In this document: piece after piece, positions 10,701-21,699 of the stretch | Layout of the letters: the number at the start of each line of letters is the position of its first letter | Position numbering within the stretch: the first letter of the stretch is position 1 | Origin: Casuarius casuarius | Lineage: Eukaryota > Chordata > Aves > Casuariiformes > Casuariidae | Direction of reading: 5' to 3' | NCBI GenBank assembly: GCA_003342895.1 | Contig: PTFA01000197.1 | Coordinates: 760,236-824,235 of the forward strand | DNA: 64,000 nucleotides | Program-made: the position numbers and the translations under genes | Notes under the pieces: model-generated | What the model was told of the DNA's origin: nothing | What the model saw: the letters and a program-made list of their open reading frames with translations, nothing else | The model's database searches: none

Positions 10701-12570
10701 ACAATAGTGAGATGTGCGGTAGATAGATCAGCGCTCCACCCAATCTGCATATGTATCACCGCACTGTTACCTACAGCAGTTTATACCAAGAACAGTGGGA
10801 GTACATGATCGGTTAGCTCACACCAGAATTCTACAGATCACTTGTAGCACGTATTGAAAAATGGTGCATGAACTGTCTGCAGGTGACTTGTGGAGTCAAG
10901 GCTACAGAAGAACTAATGCAAAAAGTTTCTTCATGGATTGAAGAATATAATTTGTGAGTTTGGCTGCGAATGGGCTGACCAGTTTCTCAGCACACCTCTA
11001 TGCAGATTTTAGGTGGGAGCCCAAGATACAGACAACCTCAAGGTTGCTAACTCTGAAATTTTGGATTTTTTTATTACTATTTGGGGTGATTCCTTCTGCC
11101 CCACCTCAGACCCCTTTCAGTAACTATTCCAGAATTGACTCAGTAAACTAAATCATGTTAGTGACTTAGGTCTCCTGCCCTAAAGCCACTGCTGTGTTTT
11201 ACCAAAGTATGTCCATTCCACTGGATTTGTTACGGTTTTGTTGTTGAGACTGAACCAAATACGTTTCTTGTTTACTTGTTGTTGGGCAACTTGTCGCGTT
11301 ATTTCTGATCTCCTGAAATGGTACATTTCAGGACAAGGTTGCTCACCGTTCTTTGAATCTAGACACCATTCAACTTCATGCACTCCCCGGTGATAAATAA
11401 TGAAAAGAAATCCTGCAAGTTCTACACAGAAAACTCAGAGGGCACAAAAACTATCCCAAGTTCCACTCTGAAAGGCCCCTGGCCTGAAGAACAACAAAAT
11501 TTCATACTCATTCTAACCCCATTCCTAAATTCATCTTAACTGATGTAAGTGATAGCTAGGAATGTTTGTGATCTGAAAAATTTCAGTGGAAAGCCACATT
11601 TCTGCCCTTATTTGAAAAAAATCTTGGAAACTGAGGCTGAGGTTTTGTGATCAGCTAAAGTGAACAACATTCATGTGGTACCATAGCCCATTCCCTCTCC
11701 CCTGACTGAGAACCAGTCTATCGAAAAAGGTGATAAGTTGTCAGCCCAATCCACTACCTCTGGTGTTTGGGGTAGTGTGGGAACAGGAGCTTGGATGTAG
11801 ATTAGATCAAACTCATTGTGAACCTGTGTGCTCAGTCTTGGTAAAAGGCAGTGTTCACAGTCCATCACCTCTTGGGTGGGGAAGAAAAGGAGCTATAGGG
11901 AAAATAACTGACAATGGTCTTCTGTACAGCTAATGATTTAAATGTGAATAATAAGAACTTCTGGTGTAGCTGGTCCCACCCCTTTGCACCCTTTGCTGCT
12001 GCTCTCTTCTACCTCCGCACACAGGACTTTGAGTCACAGCGGTTGGGTGACTGCAGGCCGATTCATTTGCATTTGCCTCGGGAATGAAGAAGTAAAGCCT
12101 CCTGCCACTGCTGTAGACTCTGACCTTTACCTTATTGCTGTTATCTTGCTTAGGAGCCAGCACGCCCTGTACATCCTGCCCCACTCCCGGAGGCACCACA
12201 GCCACCACGTCTGCCCCCCGAAGCTGCCAACACTTCCCTGCCTCAAAAGCCACAACTGAAGCTGGCCCGGGTACAGAGCCAGAATGGTATTGTGCTGTCA
12301 TGGAGTGTCATGGAAGTGGACCGGAGTTGTGCCAGTGTGGACAGTTATCATCTCTACGCCTACCACGAGGACCCAAGTGCCACTATGCCCTCCCAGTGGA
12401 AGAAGATAGGGGAAGTGAAGGCCCTCCCACTACCTATGGCATGCACTCTTACTCAGTTTGTGTCTGGCAGCAAATACTACTTTGCAGTCCGGGCTAAGGA
12501 CATCTATGGACGTTTTGGACCCTTCTGTGACCCCCAGTCCACAGATGTGATCTCTTCCCAGAGCAGTTAG
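4536..12570 (+). CDS. ATF7IP: ATF7IP, C-terminal part (four exons, 3' end of gene)
   Basis: Joined exons 4536-4700, 5815-6000, 10502-10614 and 12154-12570 give about 293 residues ending at a TAG stop; all junctions are GT-AG and the phases (1,1,1,0) agree. The product is the C-terminus of activating transcription factor 7-interacting protein (MCAF1), a nuclear cofactor. In the known family it stabilises the H3K9 methyltransferase SETDB1 and links it to MBD1 through the C-terminal fibronectin type III domain. The sequence shows a Pro/Gln/Thr-rich linker followed by the FN3 domain (about the last 100 residues, with [24 protein letters not shown] and YGRFGPFCD). The family protein is roughly 1250-1300 residues, so the N-terminal three quarters, including the SETDB1-binding region, lies left of this window. 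I recognise the protein from its sequence; a paralogue (ATF7IP2) is less likely given the close FN3 match and the PLBD1 neighbour. Confidence 0.95.
4701..5814 (+). other. ATF7IP: ATF7IP intron
   Basis: The intron starts GTAACT and ends TTTTCCAG. It contains a T/A homopolymer junction with one N (4870), which marks a sequencing or assembly ambiguity. No gene or mobile element was recognised. Confidence 0.85.
5815..6000 (+). CDS. ATF7IP: ATF7IP coding exon (linker before FN3)
   Basis: The frame reads [20 protein letters not shown] and continues through [14 protein letters not shown] to [10 protein letters not shown]. The acceptor TTTTCCAG ends at 5814 and the donor GTAAGG starts at 6001. It is 186 bp, phase 1 to phase 1, so it can be skipped without a frameshift. 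The residues are low complexity and rich in Pro, Thr, Val and Ala, as expected for the disordered region before the FN3 domain. Confidence 0.93.
6163..6255 (+). other. Putative ATF7IP cassette exon (unproven)
   Basis: A pyrimidine-rich acceptor (ATTCCTCCCGCAG, ending at 6162) and a GT donor (CAAG|GTAGCA) bracket 93 bases. Read in the phase left by the upstream ATF7IP exon, these have no stop and re-enter the next exon in frame. The peptide includes [19 protein letters not shown]. It would add 31 residues between PQSG and MTVRMPQTT. No such segment is known to me in ATF7IP, so a chance match is quite possible. Confidence 0.35.
6656..6789. repeat. 134-bp direct duplication, copy 1
   Basis: This segment, centred on GCTGCTCCCCCCAAGCCCAC, recurs 801 bp downstream with only a handful of differences. 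The match begins near GTAGTTT and stops abruptly at GAAT. It is not a repeat family that I recognise. Confidence 0.9.
7457..7590. repeat. 134-bp direct duplication, copy 2
   Basis: This is the second copy of the 6656-6789 segment, in the same orientation at a constant 801-base offset. Differences include TTAAGT for TTTAGT, TATTG for TACTG and CTATA for CTCTT near the end. The flanking sequences are unrelated. Confidence 0.9.
8213..8232. repeat. T20 homopolymer
   Basis: An uninterrupted run of 20 T lies in an ATF7IP intron and is probably length-variable. Confidence 0.9.
8640..8742 (+). mobile_element. CR1 LINE 3' tail (old fragment)
   Basis: The sequence TCTTTCAACAGAAGGTTCGA, then CCAGATGATCTTCAGAGGTC, then a terminal GTGATTCTA, matches the 3' end of avian CR1 in sense orientation. 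It is a 5'-truncated fragment of about 100 bp with several substitutions, typical of the short dead CR1 copies in bird introns. The 5' limit is approximate. Confidence 0.75.
10502..10614 (+). CDS. ATF7IP: ATF7IP coding exon (linker, MTVRMPQTT segment)
   Basis: The frame reads [20 protein letters not shown] and ends in [12 protein letters not shown]. The acceptor CTTTATAG ends at 10501 and the donor GTGAGT starts at 10615. The 113-bp exon enters in phase 1 and leaves in phase 0, so skipping it would shift the frame of the FN3 exon. Confidence 0.93.
10615..12153 (+). other. ATF7IP: ATF7IP last intron
   Basis: The intron starts GTGAGT and ends GCTTAG. No exon, RNA gene or mobile element was recognised. 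GC content rises towards the FN3 exon. Confidence 0.85.
12154..12570 (+). CDS. ATF7IP: ATF7IP last coding exon, fibronectin type III domain
   Basis: The exon opens in phase 0 with [19 protein letters not shown] and encodes 138 residues plus TAG at 12568-12570. The acceptor is TTGCTTAG, ending at 12153. About the last 100 residues (from [11 protein letters not shown]) form an FN3 domain with the strand signatures [48 protein letters not shown] and STDVIS. In the known family this domain contacts the transcriptional repression domain of MBD1. The protein ends in SSQSS. Confidence 0.96.
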   Translation, partial: EPARPVHPAPLPEAPQPPRLPPEAANTSLPQKPQLKLARVQSQNGIVLSWSVMEVDRSCASVDSYHLYAYHEDPSATMPSQWKKIGEVKALPLPMACTLTQFVSGSKYYFAVRAKDIYGRFGPFCDPQSTDVISSQSS

Positions 12571-14156
12571 AGATCTTTGGAGCCTTTAAATGTGTCCCAC
12601 TACCAAGAATCACCCCAGTTTGGGGGGGGTTGATCCGATGCATGAAATTCACTGTTAAATCCACTCACTGCAGGATTACTTTAAACAGCCGTGTGATACA
12701 CTACATGCATTGAGAACCAAAAGAAAAATAAAGTCTCACCTGCAGCAAGAGAACCTGTTTTCCCGGATAGCTCAAGTCATGGGCTGTTTGAAAATCTCAT
12801 ATTCCCTTCCATGACAGCTGTTTCACCTAGATACCCACCTACCCTTTATCCAAGGGCACCCTGGATGTCTGGGATTCTGCTTCAGAGTGGGAACAAAATA
12901 AATTGCGGAGTTTGTCTGAAGCAAAAATACACATCTGTTGTATCTACAAAGGCGCTAACATGAGGGCAAGAACAGATTTGCCTCTTGCACCCCACCGCTC
13001 TGTGAGCAGGCTATGATGTGAAAGGCAATTCAGGGTCTCACTTCTGTACTGGAAGATTGAGTGGTCTGATCTCATTTTACAAACCGTCATCAGTTCTCTG
13101 AGGGGAGAGAAGGGAATTTGAGTCTGGCCAAGGCAGGAATATGTGTGTAAATTTGGAGGTGGTGCAAAAAACAAACAAAAGAAAAAAAAAAAACACACCA
13201 CCTCCTACCTCTCCCAAATAAGAACTTCTATTTTCACCATCTTCCCCCACAAGTATTGGGAGCATTCCCAGGTCAGATCTGAAACTGGATTGTAGGGACT
13301 GCATTCACATCTTTTTAGCTCAGATAATTTCTCTGCCCCTCCCCTTATACATCCAGCCCTATTTTTTAGATTTATTTTGTGCCTTAAAGAGTAATTTCAG
13401 AAATAAATGTAGCCAGATACATTGTGGTGTTCTTTTATTTGTTTGGAGTTATTTTTCCTTTTACCCCTCCTGCCTTTTATAACTGCTTCTCCTTTTCCTG
13501 GCCCACAGTGATTAGGTATTTCTGTAAAGTCCAGGAAGTATAACATCTGCTGATGCTGGATTTATCTTCACCTGTAGTATAACTCAACCCTCTCCTCACT
13601 GTAATTCTTGAATAGTAGTTTTTGTCCTGTGAAGAATATTAGAGTATACAAACAGTATTTTCCACCAGAGCCTTTCCCTATTCTTTTGGGAAAGTTGTAT
13701 GCTGCAGTTTAGCCAAAGAAGAAACCTCTGTGATGTGGCACCATGAAAGCTTCTACCTGTTTGCATGCAGTTTGGATGTTCAATTAGTACAAAAAGGTAT
13801 GAAGTTGGCTTCCCAGTCACCTCTGCAGAAAGCTAACACACCCAAAGCAGTTTTGAAGCTATTTTAGACACTGGCCCAAAAGTTGTGAGCAGCTGCAAAT
13901 GTTAATAGAAGCTTTCATGATGCTTCTGAGCTGAGAGGGGAAAAAAAAAACCCACACAGTGCATCTGCCCCACTGTCCTGTTGTCATGTTACAGTTTGGT
14001 TATGCAAAAAGCAAGTTTGGCACCCTTGGACAAGAAAGGATCTGAAAGATTTTTATTTTGGCACTTTTTAGAATAAAGACAGTTGTGTTATTCCTGCCCA
14101 AACACCAGGAACCAAACAATGAATTTAGAAGGGAAAGGAGCCTTTTTTTTCTTTTC

Positions 14157-14254
14157 TTTTTTTTTAAAAAAAAAAATCCATTTCACCATGTGGCAAAGCT
14201 GTAGAATATATATATATATATATTTTATGTATATTTTTTATATATATATATATT
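14157..14254. repeat. T9A11 palindrome and TA blocks in ATF7IP 3' UTR
   Basis: Nine T followed directly by eleven A (14157-14176) form a perfect palindrome. Two alternating TA blocks follow at about 14206-14223 and 14239-14254. In the sense transcript these could fold into A-U hairpins. Confidence 0.85.
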
Positions 14255-17200
14255 TCAATTCTAGTGCTCCTTTTCCTAAAACCAAGAGGTTTTCAAATGT
14301 AAAGCAAGGTTGAAAAAGGGCAGGAAAAAATAAACCCCAAAATACGGCTGGTGAAATACACTATGAGATCATGGGTTCTTAGTTGTGTTCCCTTCAAGAA
14401 CTTTATCAGTGAAAGGAAGTGTGTTGTAGACTTTTGTCAATACTATTTCACTGCACTCCTTCACGTAGCTAGGATTTTCACTTCTGTCAGGTGAGTAATG
14501 AATATTCTCTATATGGAAACTTGCATTTAAGCTATAGCAGTTTTAGTGATTTGAGCAAACAGAAATTTTGTCGGAATCCAAGTATCATGAGAGAAGGTTC
14601 ACACTGAATCTCAAGTCTGAACAATGCGTAAGCCCTCCTTTGAATAACAATTGTCCCTGTGTTACTGGTGCCAATAATCAATAATGCCTTGAATTTTTCT
14701 GTGTTTAACTAAATGTTTTGTCTGCCTCTTTCAAGGAACAAAAATCACTTAATAATGCGTTTAGCCTACTTATGGAAAGTTGGATCCTTATACAGCCAGT
14801 TCTGTAGTAGAGACTTAGAGCAGTTTCTTCCAATTGATGGCTGTTCAATCCTCCTTGGGCAATTTTTAATGTGTTTGTTTTTTGAGGTGGTACCAAAGGG
14901 CCTTTGAAAGGCCATATCAGTACAATGAGGTTTTATAGTTTGAAAGCTAAAATAAATATTAGAAAACAACCTAGAACTTATGCTGCTTATTTAATTGTGA
15001 TTCTAACCCAAACTACACATGAACTTATCTAAAGTTTGTGCTTGCTTTTAGGTCATGGTTGTTATTAGCTTTGTCTTGCCGGGGGTGCGGGGGGCGGTGC
15101 TCTGTGTTAGAATTCTTTTTTTTCTTTCAGCGGAGGTATTGTTTATTAGGGGTGGTCTGGCTTGTGTTTAGAGGTTTTGTAGGCTGTGTCTTTAGAGAAA
15201 GAAAACTCATCTTTATTTATTAACGAAGGATGTAGTTCTCAACTGAATTGACTGTAAAACCTGCCTTGTTTAATAGATCTGTTTCCACTATATATGTCAG
15301 AGTGCGGTTGATTTGTGTGAATAGACTAAATAAGCTAGCTACCATCTGCTGTCTGAAGCCATCAAAACTATAAGGGTGAAAGCTGAATTTTCTTCTGTTT
15401 CATCGTAGCAGAGCTGTTAATGTCCAATTTCAGGACCTTAAGCAAGTGCTGGTGGCAAAGTACGTGATAAACTGTAGCTTGACTTTCAGATGCCCATCTC
15501 AGTTTGGAGACCTTCCACGTAGCGGGTCCTCATATCACTGATGCACAGAAAACCTCACTGTGCCATTTTTGTAAAATCATTTTCATGGTTTAACAGATCT
15601 CTACAAAGAATATTTACTCCTTACATTAATCAGCTGGAGTATTGCTGAATTCCTTAGCTGGAATTACACTTTTCCCTGTGTTGTGGGGTTGGGGGCTTGG
15701 GGAGCTGTTTTTAACATCCTTTACTTCCTAGAAATGCTAAAACTGTTCAGGAACTAAATTTCTGCTAGTAACAAATATTCATGCCTGTTTTCATTTAATA
15801 GATTTTATTTGAGAATATTACCAAAATGTCCTGGAATGCTCAATACAGGACTGCTAACACTGTGTGCTTCTAGACTGGGCTCTTCAGGAAAGTTTGTTGC
15901 TGGAGGCTTCCAATATTCCTGTTTTTAAATATGCTAAAAATCTCTGCATGACTTTTTAAGTGGCAGGGCTGGTTTTAGTCTCAACTCTGCACTTCATGCA
16001 AGTATTTTCCATCTTGTTTTCAGTACATCGTATAAAGCTGTTCCTTCCTTAGAGTTTTGCTGTTGCCACGGGGTACATGACATTTTAGCAGTACAGAATT
16101 GAAGCTAGTTCTCCATGCTTTAGAAGATACAGCACTGATTCTACAGCTGTATTTTTCCATCCTCATTTACCTTCTGGTTTGTTTAGGGTTTATATTCTCT
16201 GTGTAGTATGCGGGGATCTGGATGTCCTGGTTAAAAGCAATTTTAAGTTATTTCAGTTTCTGGTTGGAGAAGAGCCCAACTGTGGAGTGCTGATAGCAAA
16301 ATGCTGTTCACTTCCACTGGGTTTGTCCTAGTTACAGTGTCACTGACCTCATTTATTTCGAAGTATGTCTAAAAAAGCTTTATCAGATATTTTATTCAGA
16401 TAACTCAGCCCCGGGAGAGGAGGGTGGACTATAGGTATGGTGTATGTTACTGCATCTACAGTGGCAGCCTAAAGAAATGTGAGGGTGCAAAGACTGTTTC
16501 CCCTCAGCTTGTATTTACTTCCATGCTCCAGCCAGCTTCCCAAGGAGTAGCAATTGATGTTGGAATTTCTGCTCCAAATTACTTATGCTCCCATTTGCTG
16601 CATTAGATCACTGAGCACAAGCACTGAGGTACTCATCCACCTGGCCTGAGGTTTTTAGCACAAGGCTGGCAATGCCCATGGTGTCTTCCCTGTGAATAGA
16701 AGGGGTCTTATCCTGCTTCCTTTGAAAACATTGGCAAAGCCCTTGGTGCCTTCAGTGGGAGCAAGATTTGGCCTGATAGTAGGATCTGAGCGATGTTTTG
16801 TACTGTAAGGAAAACATTCACTTACCCTTTATGCTGTTTGTCTTAAGTGTCCAATTACCTAGAATCCATATTATATGTAGGGACAGGTCAAATCTGTTCT
16901 TGTTCCCCAAAAGGCCATTCCCCAGTATTAGAGTATTGCAAACACTGTACAAAAATCAAGCTGTGATTCTGCCTTCTTATAAACTCATTAGTATTTTCAT
17001 TTAGTCAAATATCTATCCAGATTTTTTAAATAAAAGCTTGATATATTAAATATATATTTTTTTAATTTGTTGTTTTGGGTAGGGGTGGGCATTGTATGAA
17101 AATACTGGAGGGAGAGGCGTTCAAATGACACTGTTACCTGAGCCAGCTCTGCCACCAAAATCTATATTCCCTTCCAAACAGCTGCTGAGGGGGGAGTGAA

Positions 17201-17331
17201 AAATTAAGGATAATCAAGGGAATGTGAATGAATGGATTTTTTTTTTTCTTTCCATCCCTTCAAAGTACCCTTTAAAATGCATTTTTATTTCTCATTGTCA
17301 TTGTGCAGGCTGAGCATTTTTTAAATTTTTC

Positions 17332-17335
17332 TATT

Positions 17336-17391
<56 letters not shown>

Positions 17392-17405
17392 TGTGTGTAT
17401 AAATA
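17332..17405. repeat. (AC)25 microsatellite inside a 17-bp perfect inverted repeat
   Basis: The 25 AC units span 17339-17388 and are followed by (GT)5 ATAAATA. Arms 17332-17348 (TATTTATACACACACAC) and 17389-17405 are exact reverse complements separated by 40 bases of AC repeat. It lies near the distal end of the predicted ATF7IP 3' UTR. Confidence 0.95.
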
Positions 17406-17735
17406 CATAATTTGAAGTGCTGTCTTAATTTAATAAGGTATGGCTGTAAATAAGATAACTGAGTGGTAGTGTTTGGGGATTTCTTTGGCTTTAGTAATTT
17501 ATTGGCCATTAAAAGATTCAAATGTGCAAAAGCCTTTATAGGAAACTGGTCTGAATTTTTTTTTTTTCCTTTTGCAGCTGGACTTGTAAATACAAATAAT
17601 ATAGGACCGATTTAATGCCTAGTTTAAACTGGGCAGTTGCAAGCTTTCCCCATTTTTGTATGTACTGTAGATTAGTGTGTGTATGTGTTAACTGTAGTGG
17701 GGTTTTGTTTGACAAGCCTGAAATTTATACTTTGA

Positions 17736-17741
17736 AATAAA
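17736..17741 (+). terminator. ATF7IP: Candidate distal poly(A) signal of ATF7IP
   Basis: A canonical AATAAA lies in TTTGAAATAAACTACTGGG, followed by T-rich sequence. It is the last canonical hexamer before GC content rises and the intergenic character begins. The upstream hexamers at 12727 and 12897 could give much shorter UTRs. Confidence 0.55.
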
Positions 17742-19269
17742 CTACTGGGTTTTTAACATTTTGAGTCAGCTGTGCTTAGTTCCAGTCATCTCTTTCAAAA
17801 AGAGTGAAGTGTGTGCTTCTTCCTCTTCAGAAGTGCTGCTACTTGGAGAACGTGGCAGTGCAGGCATTTCAGTTTTGTAGGTTTGTCACCACCTTGCTCA
17901 AGCATGCTTGGCTCAATGTCATTCCTAGAAAGCCAACTGCGCCATGTTACTCCCCCAGCCTTCTCACAGGAGCAGATGAAAGCAATATTGTAACTTTTGG
18001 AAAGTCACCTTCCAAACACTTTTACAAAGCAGAGTGGCTAAAAATCCTGGACAGAGAGACTCTACTAACTTGCACACTGATGTTGCCCCAGGGAGGAGGG
18101 GCTCTGATGTTACTCTCCCTCTGAACAGCTGGTTTGTGACCTCTGGAAAAAAAGCTGAGCATTATTTTGACAAAGTATGGAGATTGCTTTTGTTTTTCAC
18201 TGCACCATTTAGCATTAGAGCCTTGGACTTGCAGCAGTTGCCTGAGCATGTCTAACTTACGGTGCTTCTCAAGCTGCAGGGCAAGCTGTTGGTCACAGAA
18301 CTAATTGTGCCAATCGGGGTAATGAAAAGGCTATTTTAATGCAGGGATGAAGAAAGTCCTGTCCCCCCACCCCCGACACAGTTCCTTTTCTAGCACTTCC
18401 TAAAACTTGCTTCAAACCACTAACCAAAAGACAACTGCCTCCCGTTAAGTGATGGCTAAACAAAACCATGCTTGAAACTCCAGAGTTTTTCTCAAACTGC
18501 CTATTTAGAATGAGAATCCAAATATTGCACTTGGGTGCAAACTTGAGGGTTTAGACTGTTGGTCTTATAGTAAAATGTAGCACAACTACTCTGCTCCAGC
18601 AGAGTAGAGTTTTAACTCCAGTTTGGGTTTATTTCCATGCTCCAACCAGCTGGTATAAAAGAAGACAGGTGAACACTAATGTATCCCACTCTGTTTTGCT
18701 ACAGTGTAGCTTTGCCATACGCTCTGGAGTGTATCTAGCTGAAGGAGGTGGTGCAACCTCAGAGCAGAACATACTGTAGTGCAGTTTGCTGCACTTAATT
18801 AGAGCAGAGGTGCTTCTACTTTGCGATGTGAGGGGAAGCTGTGAAATAACAGCAGTGGGCTGAGAAACAAACTGATGCAGCAGGATGATGGCACCATAAC
18901 CCTGACAAAGAAACAAAGTTGGTCATTTCTGGGGAGCTCTGTACAGCTCCGCCTAGGCAGCCACGAGTCGGACTGTGCGTGGGTACCTTCTCCAAGGGAA
19001 GAGTGCACTGGCGACAGACCTCACCTATGAACACTGAGGCCATACAGGGCATGACAAGCACGGCCTGGGTGCTGAAGCAGGATTGGGGGGGGGGGGAGAT
19101 ATTTGTTGCTGGGTTTCGGTAAAGGCAGGATGGTAAAAGGAAAACTTGCATTAAATACAGTAAGTCAGTCTGGGGAGGCTTGCTATGAGGAGACAGTGCC
19201 TCTGTAGACATTTTCTAGTGACCTGAGTAGCAGATTTCCTTTTATTACTGCAACTGAGAGAGTTTTCAC

Positions 19270-20144
19270 NNNNNNNNNNNNNNNNNNNNNNNNNNNNNNN
19301 NNNNNNNNNNNNNNNNNNNNNNNNNNNNNNNNNNNNNNNNNNNNNNNNNNNNNNNNNNNNNNNNNNNNNNNNNNNNNNNNNNNNNNNNNNNNNNNNNNNN
19401 NNNNNNNNNNNNNNNNNNNNNNNNNNNNNNNNNNNNNNNNNNNNNNNNNNNNNNNNNNNNNNNNNNNNNNNNNNNNNNNNNNNNNNNNNNNNNNNNNNNN
19501 NNNNNNNNNNNNNNNNNNNNNNNNNNNNNNNNNNNNNNNNNNNNNNNNNNNNNNNNNNNNNNNNNNNNNNNNNNNNNNNNNNNNNNNNNNNNNNNNNNNN
19601 NNNNNNNNNNNNNNNNNNNNNNNNNNNNNNNNNNNNNNNNNNNNNNNNNNNNNNNNNNNNNNNNNNNNNNNNNNNNNNNNNNNNNNNNNNNNNNNNNNNN
19701 NNNNNNNNNNNNNNNNNNNNNNNNNNNNNNNNNNNNNNNNNNNNNNNNNNNNNNNNNNNNNNNNNNNNNNNNNNNNNNNNNNNNNNNNNNNNNNNNNNNN
19801 NNNNNNNNNNNNNNNNNNNNNNNNNNNNNNNNNNNNNNNNNNNNNNNNNNNNNNNNNNNNNNNNNNNNNNNNNNNNNNNNNNNNNNNNNNNNNNNNNNNN
19901 NNNNNNNNNNNNNNNNNNNNNNNNNNNNNNNNNNNNNNNNNNNNNNNNNNNNNNNNNNNNNNNNNNNNNNNNNNNNNNNNNNNNNNNNNNNNNNNNNNNN
20001 NNNNNNNNNNNNNNNNNNNNNNNNNNNNNNNNNNNNNNNNNNNNNNNNNNNNNNNNNNNNNNNNNNNNNNNNNNNNNNNNNNNNNNNNNNNNNNNNNNNN
20101 NNNNNNNNNNNNNNNNNNNNNNNNNNNNNNNNNNNNNNNNNNNN
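19270..20144. other. Assembly gap (875 N)
   Basis: An unbroken run of N lies in the convergent spacer, next to a G12 run upstream and GC-rich sequence downstream. Frames drawn through the Ns are meaningless. Any content here is unknown. Confidence 1.
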
Positions 20145-20674
20145 CTTTTTTCTCTTTTGAATAAAAATTGGAAAAAAACTTGGCAGCAAAAACCCACCTA
20201 CAATGGTGCTTTGCTGCCTGGGAGTGACAAAGCTAAGCCACTACCTTCTTCCAGCCACTTCATGCTCCCAGTCTCAACAAGCAGCTGATAGTTGGTTCTC
20301 TGCTGTCAGATCAGATCAGCCAGGGTGAGCCACCCCTTGGGAGCTGCTTGGAGCATTCCTGTCCCTTGCTCATGGGCCAGCAGGAGCTACAGCAGTGCCA
20401 GTGCAGGTACCAGGTGAAGGCAGGGTAGGCAGCATGTGGAAGGCAGAGCTGTCCCTCACTTACAGTTGCAAGGGCCCAGTACATAAGCCAGTGCTGCTTG
20501 GCTGAGCACTATGGGAAATCACAAATCCTGGGAGTCCTGCTGCTCTTTTATTCAGCACAGTGGGAAGGGGCAGGCAAGGGTGTCTGGGAATGCAAAGCAT
20601 TACACCCGTATACACGCAAGGGCGGCCCTGCTGGGTACCCTTGCACAGGCAAGACAATGCTGCCACCTTGCTGA

Positions 20675-20701
20675 GGGTGGGTAAGGGGTTGGGGGGGGGG
20701 G
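20675..20701 (+). other. G-quadruplex motif
   Basis: Four or more G tracts with short loops (GGG-T-GGG-TAA-GGGG-TT-G11) fit the standard G3+N1-7 rule on the + strand. It lies between the two gene 3' ends. Confidence 0.8.
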
Positions 20702-21699
20702 ACCACACCAGTGGGCAAGAGCTCACACAGGGGCCAAGCCTGAGCCAGCAAGATCCCAGCTGTGGAAGAACAAGAGGTCTTCACTAACAGGGAACCACAA
20801 GGACAGGAGTAAGGGGGGGCGGGTAGAGATGCTATGTATAAAACTCTATGACTGAAGTGTCTTTTCCCCACCCCCTGCGGAAGGCACCTTTCCAGCAGTG
20901 GTGCCACCTCCTTTCAGCTGTGAAGCGGCACATCCACCCCACCCCACTCTGCACAGGCACAGCTGTGAGGCATGTGCCCCAGTGCACCCCCTTGCAGCAC
21001 AGCTGCATGTGTCCGGCAGGGGGTGGTCTGACTTTGCTGCTTTACCCAACAAAAAGCTGTGCTGCAGGGCATGAAGCAGCTCTGGGGAAAGTAATGTGCC
21101 AGTTACACTCATGTCACACAGCCTCTCCTGCTCCTGTGGCCCACCCACTCCTGCCCCTGCACACAGTACAGATGCCCACTCACCTCCTCCTGCTCCAGCA
21201 AACTTACTTACCTTTGTGCCGCCCCCCCCCCCCAAGGAGTTTATTCTCAGCAAAACCTTTGCTGTAACTTCTGGTCTCTTTTCACCTTGGCAGAAATCAG
21301 CCTCACTGTGAGTCAGGGTAGGGCCTCAGCCATTCTGCAGTAAATCACTCCCTTCTTCATCACACAAGCTGAATGTCGAGAGCTTGAGCAAGACCCCCAA
21401 ATTACTCATTCTTCATCCACATACTACAGGGCAGCATTGTGCAATGTTTAGATTGGACTGTCAGGGCCATGAGTAGAGCTGTTTATTTTGTTTTGCTTTC
21501 TTAATTACATGTACAACATCTAGCACAAAACAGCCCAGCGACTCCTTGATGTAAATATACAGCTAATAAAACATAACATGTACAGCCCTGGCCTTCACAG
21601 CCAGCCCCTAGGCACGTGCCACTTCCATGACTGAGGAAGCAGGCAGAAAAGTCACTGAACAACTGAGTGGGACAGCCAGAAAATCACATAGATAGACAA

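Larger units (their letters stand above)
12571..17760 (+). other. ATF7IP: ATF7IP 3' UTR (extent inferred)
   Basis: Downstream of the stop there is no coding signal for about 5.2 kb. AATAAA occurs at 12727, 12897, 13402, 14072, 14329, 14951, 17029 and 17736. The most distal (17736-17741), followed about 20 bases later by T/GT-rich sequence, is the most convincing end. The stretch holds an A/T-rich palindromic block (14157-14254) and an (AC)25 inverted repeat (17332-17405). The 3' limit is an inference; no transcript data are available. Confidence 0.6.

Noticed and set aside
19151..20197. Long - strand open frames of 348 and 307 codons
   Set aside because: They are almost entirely Ns from the assembly gap; no coding evidence.
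20846..21267. Overlapping frames of 135-139 codons on both strands
   Set aside because: Both strands are open at once in GC-rich sequence; low complexity, no family resemblance and no splice context.
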